Of a DNA stretch of 64,000 nucleotides, positions 63,323 through 64,000 are shown in pieces. Source of the DNA: Lunatimonas lonarensis. Lineage in GTDB: Bacteria > Bacteroidota > Bacteroidia > Cytophagales > Cyclobacteriaceae. The DNA is taken from the NCBI RefSeq assembly GCF_000390185.1, contig NZ_AQHR01000029.1:1-64000 (forward strand), in the 5' to 3' direction. Each line of letters starts with the position of its first letter. Positions within the stretch are counted from its first letter, which is position 1. The position numbers were made by a program, and so were the translations under genes. Under the pieces are notes generated by a model. It did no database searches. It had not been told where the DNA came from and saw only the letters and a list, made by a program, of their open reading frames with translations.

Positions 63323-64000
63323 GCTGTTATTTCTACTTGCTTTCAGTACCTGTCTACTGATGGCCGGCTGCGCCAAAAAACCCCTCCTATATACCTCGGA
63401 TACAGTAATGGATGAGTTTGAGCCCACTTACCTGGACTTTGAATTCCTCTCTGCTAGAGGAAAAGTAATGATCGAGGATCAATCGGGCAGGGTTACCAAG
63501 GGTACCCTGAACATTCGCGCGCAGAAAGACTCCGTGGTATGGTTCAGCCTCTCCCCTGGATTGGGTATTGAAGCTGCTAGAGGGATCATGACGACAGACT
63601 ACATAAAAATCCGCGATAGAATCAATGGCAATACGATCGATATGGACTATGCCACCTTTGAAACGCGCTATGGAGTCGCACTTACCTTATCCCTCATACA
63701 AAATCTACTGTTTGCCAATATTCCGCATGAATATACGTTTAGGGATAGGATGGTACGCGTTGGTCAGGTATTTGAGCTGACGCAGGAAAGGGACAATCTG
63801 GTTTACCGATCTACCATCAGCGCAAAACACGGGAAAGTAACGGATCTCCAAAGTGGAACCAAACGAAAGGATGGGGGTAGTCTTTCAGCCAACTATTTGG
63901 ATTTCAAAGATGTGGATTCACAGCCCTTTCCCTACAAGGCAATTGTAAACATGGTATTGAGCCTACCGGACAAACCCAGATCCAAGATGTCCATGAACGC
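63315..64000 (+). CDS. DUF4292 lipoprotein, cut at the right edge
   Basis: 228 residues visible; the end lies beyond the window. A lipobox L-M-A-G-C leads to a beta-rich mature part: A-R-G-K-V-M-I-E-D, V-W-F-S-L-S-P-G-L-G-I-E-A-A-R-G. This resembles DUF4292, which looks like LolB/outer-membrane lipoprotein-carrier folds. In Bacteroidota this gene follows the TPR gene and precedes an envelope-cleaving peptidase gene, so it is probably part of an envelope-assembly group. Confidence 0.88.
   Translation, partial: MNRLLFLLAFSTCLLMAGCAKKPLLYTSDTVMDEFEPTYLDFEFLSARGKVMIEDQSGRVTKGTLNIRAQKDSVVWFSLSPGLGIEAARGIMTTDYIKIRDRINGNTIDMDYATFETRYGVALTLSLIQNLLFANIPHEYTFRDRMVRVGQVFELTQERDNLVYRSTISAKHGKVTDLQSGTKRKDGGSLSANYLDFKDVDSQPFPYKAIVNMVLSLPDKPRSKMSMN

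Noticed and set aside
1-64000. CRISPR arrays, tRNA/rRNA genes, intact transposons or prophage
   Set aside because: No regular repeat-spacer array, cloverleaf, rRNA-like segment or transposase/integrase gene was seen in either strand.

Overview
The window reads as chromosomal DNA of a Bacteroidota, most likely a Cytophagales/Cyclobacteriaceae-type organism (Algoriphagus/Cyclobacterium-like). This rests on a SusC/SusD pair with FecI/FecR-type regulators, a type IX secretion substrate (CHU_C-type C-terminal domain) next to a PorP/SprF protein, DUF4292, LytS/LytTR signalling, Bacteroidota-type promoter elements (TTTG, about 19-20 nt, TAnnTTTG) and few Shine-Dalgarno sequences. The genus is inference. 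No tRNA, rRNA, CRISPR array or intact insertion sequence was seen.

Layout. 1-8.6 kb (minus strand): a sulfated-glycan utilisation locus, with a truncated sulfatase, a complete lipoprotein sulfatase, SusD, SusC with an STN signalling domain, a FecR anti-sigma factor and a FecI-like ECF sigma factor. Base composition changes inside susC. 8.6-9.6 kb: mostly non-coding, with a decayed DUF6364 antitoxin gene, a small degenerate repeat and a strong terminator. 9.57-14.4 kb: a partial histidine operon (hisG-hisD-hisC-hisB) preceded by a promoter and an unannotated histidine-rich leader ORF. 14.5-16.7 kb: an RsbQ/KAI2-type alpha/beta hydrolase translationally coupled to a PAS histidine kinase. 17-29.5 kb: an amino-sugar region with glycosylasparaginase, CutC, a NagC-like ROK repressor with a palindromic operator candidate, a NagB/PIG-L fusion, two further ROK proteins, a cupin, a haloperoxidase/PAP2-like enzyme and a TPR lipoprotein. 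29.5-42 kb: housekeeping genes (ybaB, hisS, pdhB, ffh, a phosphoesterase) plus an outer-membrane receptor whose upstream region carries a LytTR-type tandem direct repeat, with the divergent LytS/LytTR pair beside it. 42-48.5 kb: a candidate small RNA, a DUF6508 protein and a large T9SS adhesin with PorP. 48.5-56.8 kb: surface polysaccharide genes (YfhO, methyltransferase, two GT4 enzymes, a flippase, an aminotransferase). 56.8-64 kb: isocitrate dehydrogenase, enoyl-CoA hydratase, then the cluster flippase-dut-TPR-DUF4292.

Most notable signals: (1) the His-rich leader ORF and promoter ahead of hisG; (2) a 9-bp direct repeat with a 12-bp spacer, matching the AgrA/LytTR site layout, upstream of the receptor gene beside lytS/lytTR; (3) the hydrolase-PAS-kinase sensing module; (4) a perfect 20-bp palindrome at the ROK repressor promoter; (5) a multi-hairpin RNA candidate ending in an intrinsic terminator at 42.15-42.30 kb. 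All functions are inferred by reading motifs; no database search was possible.
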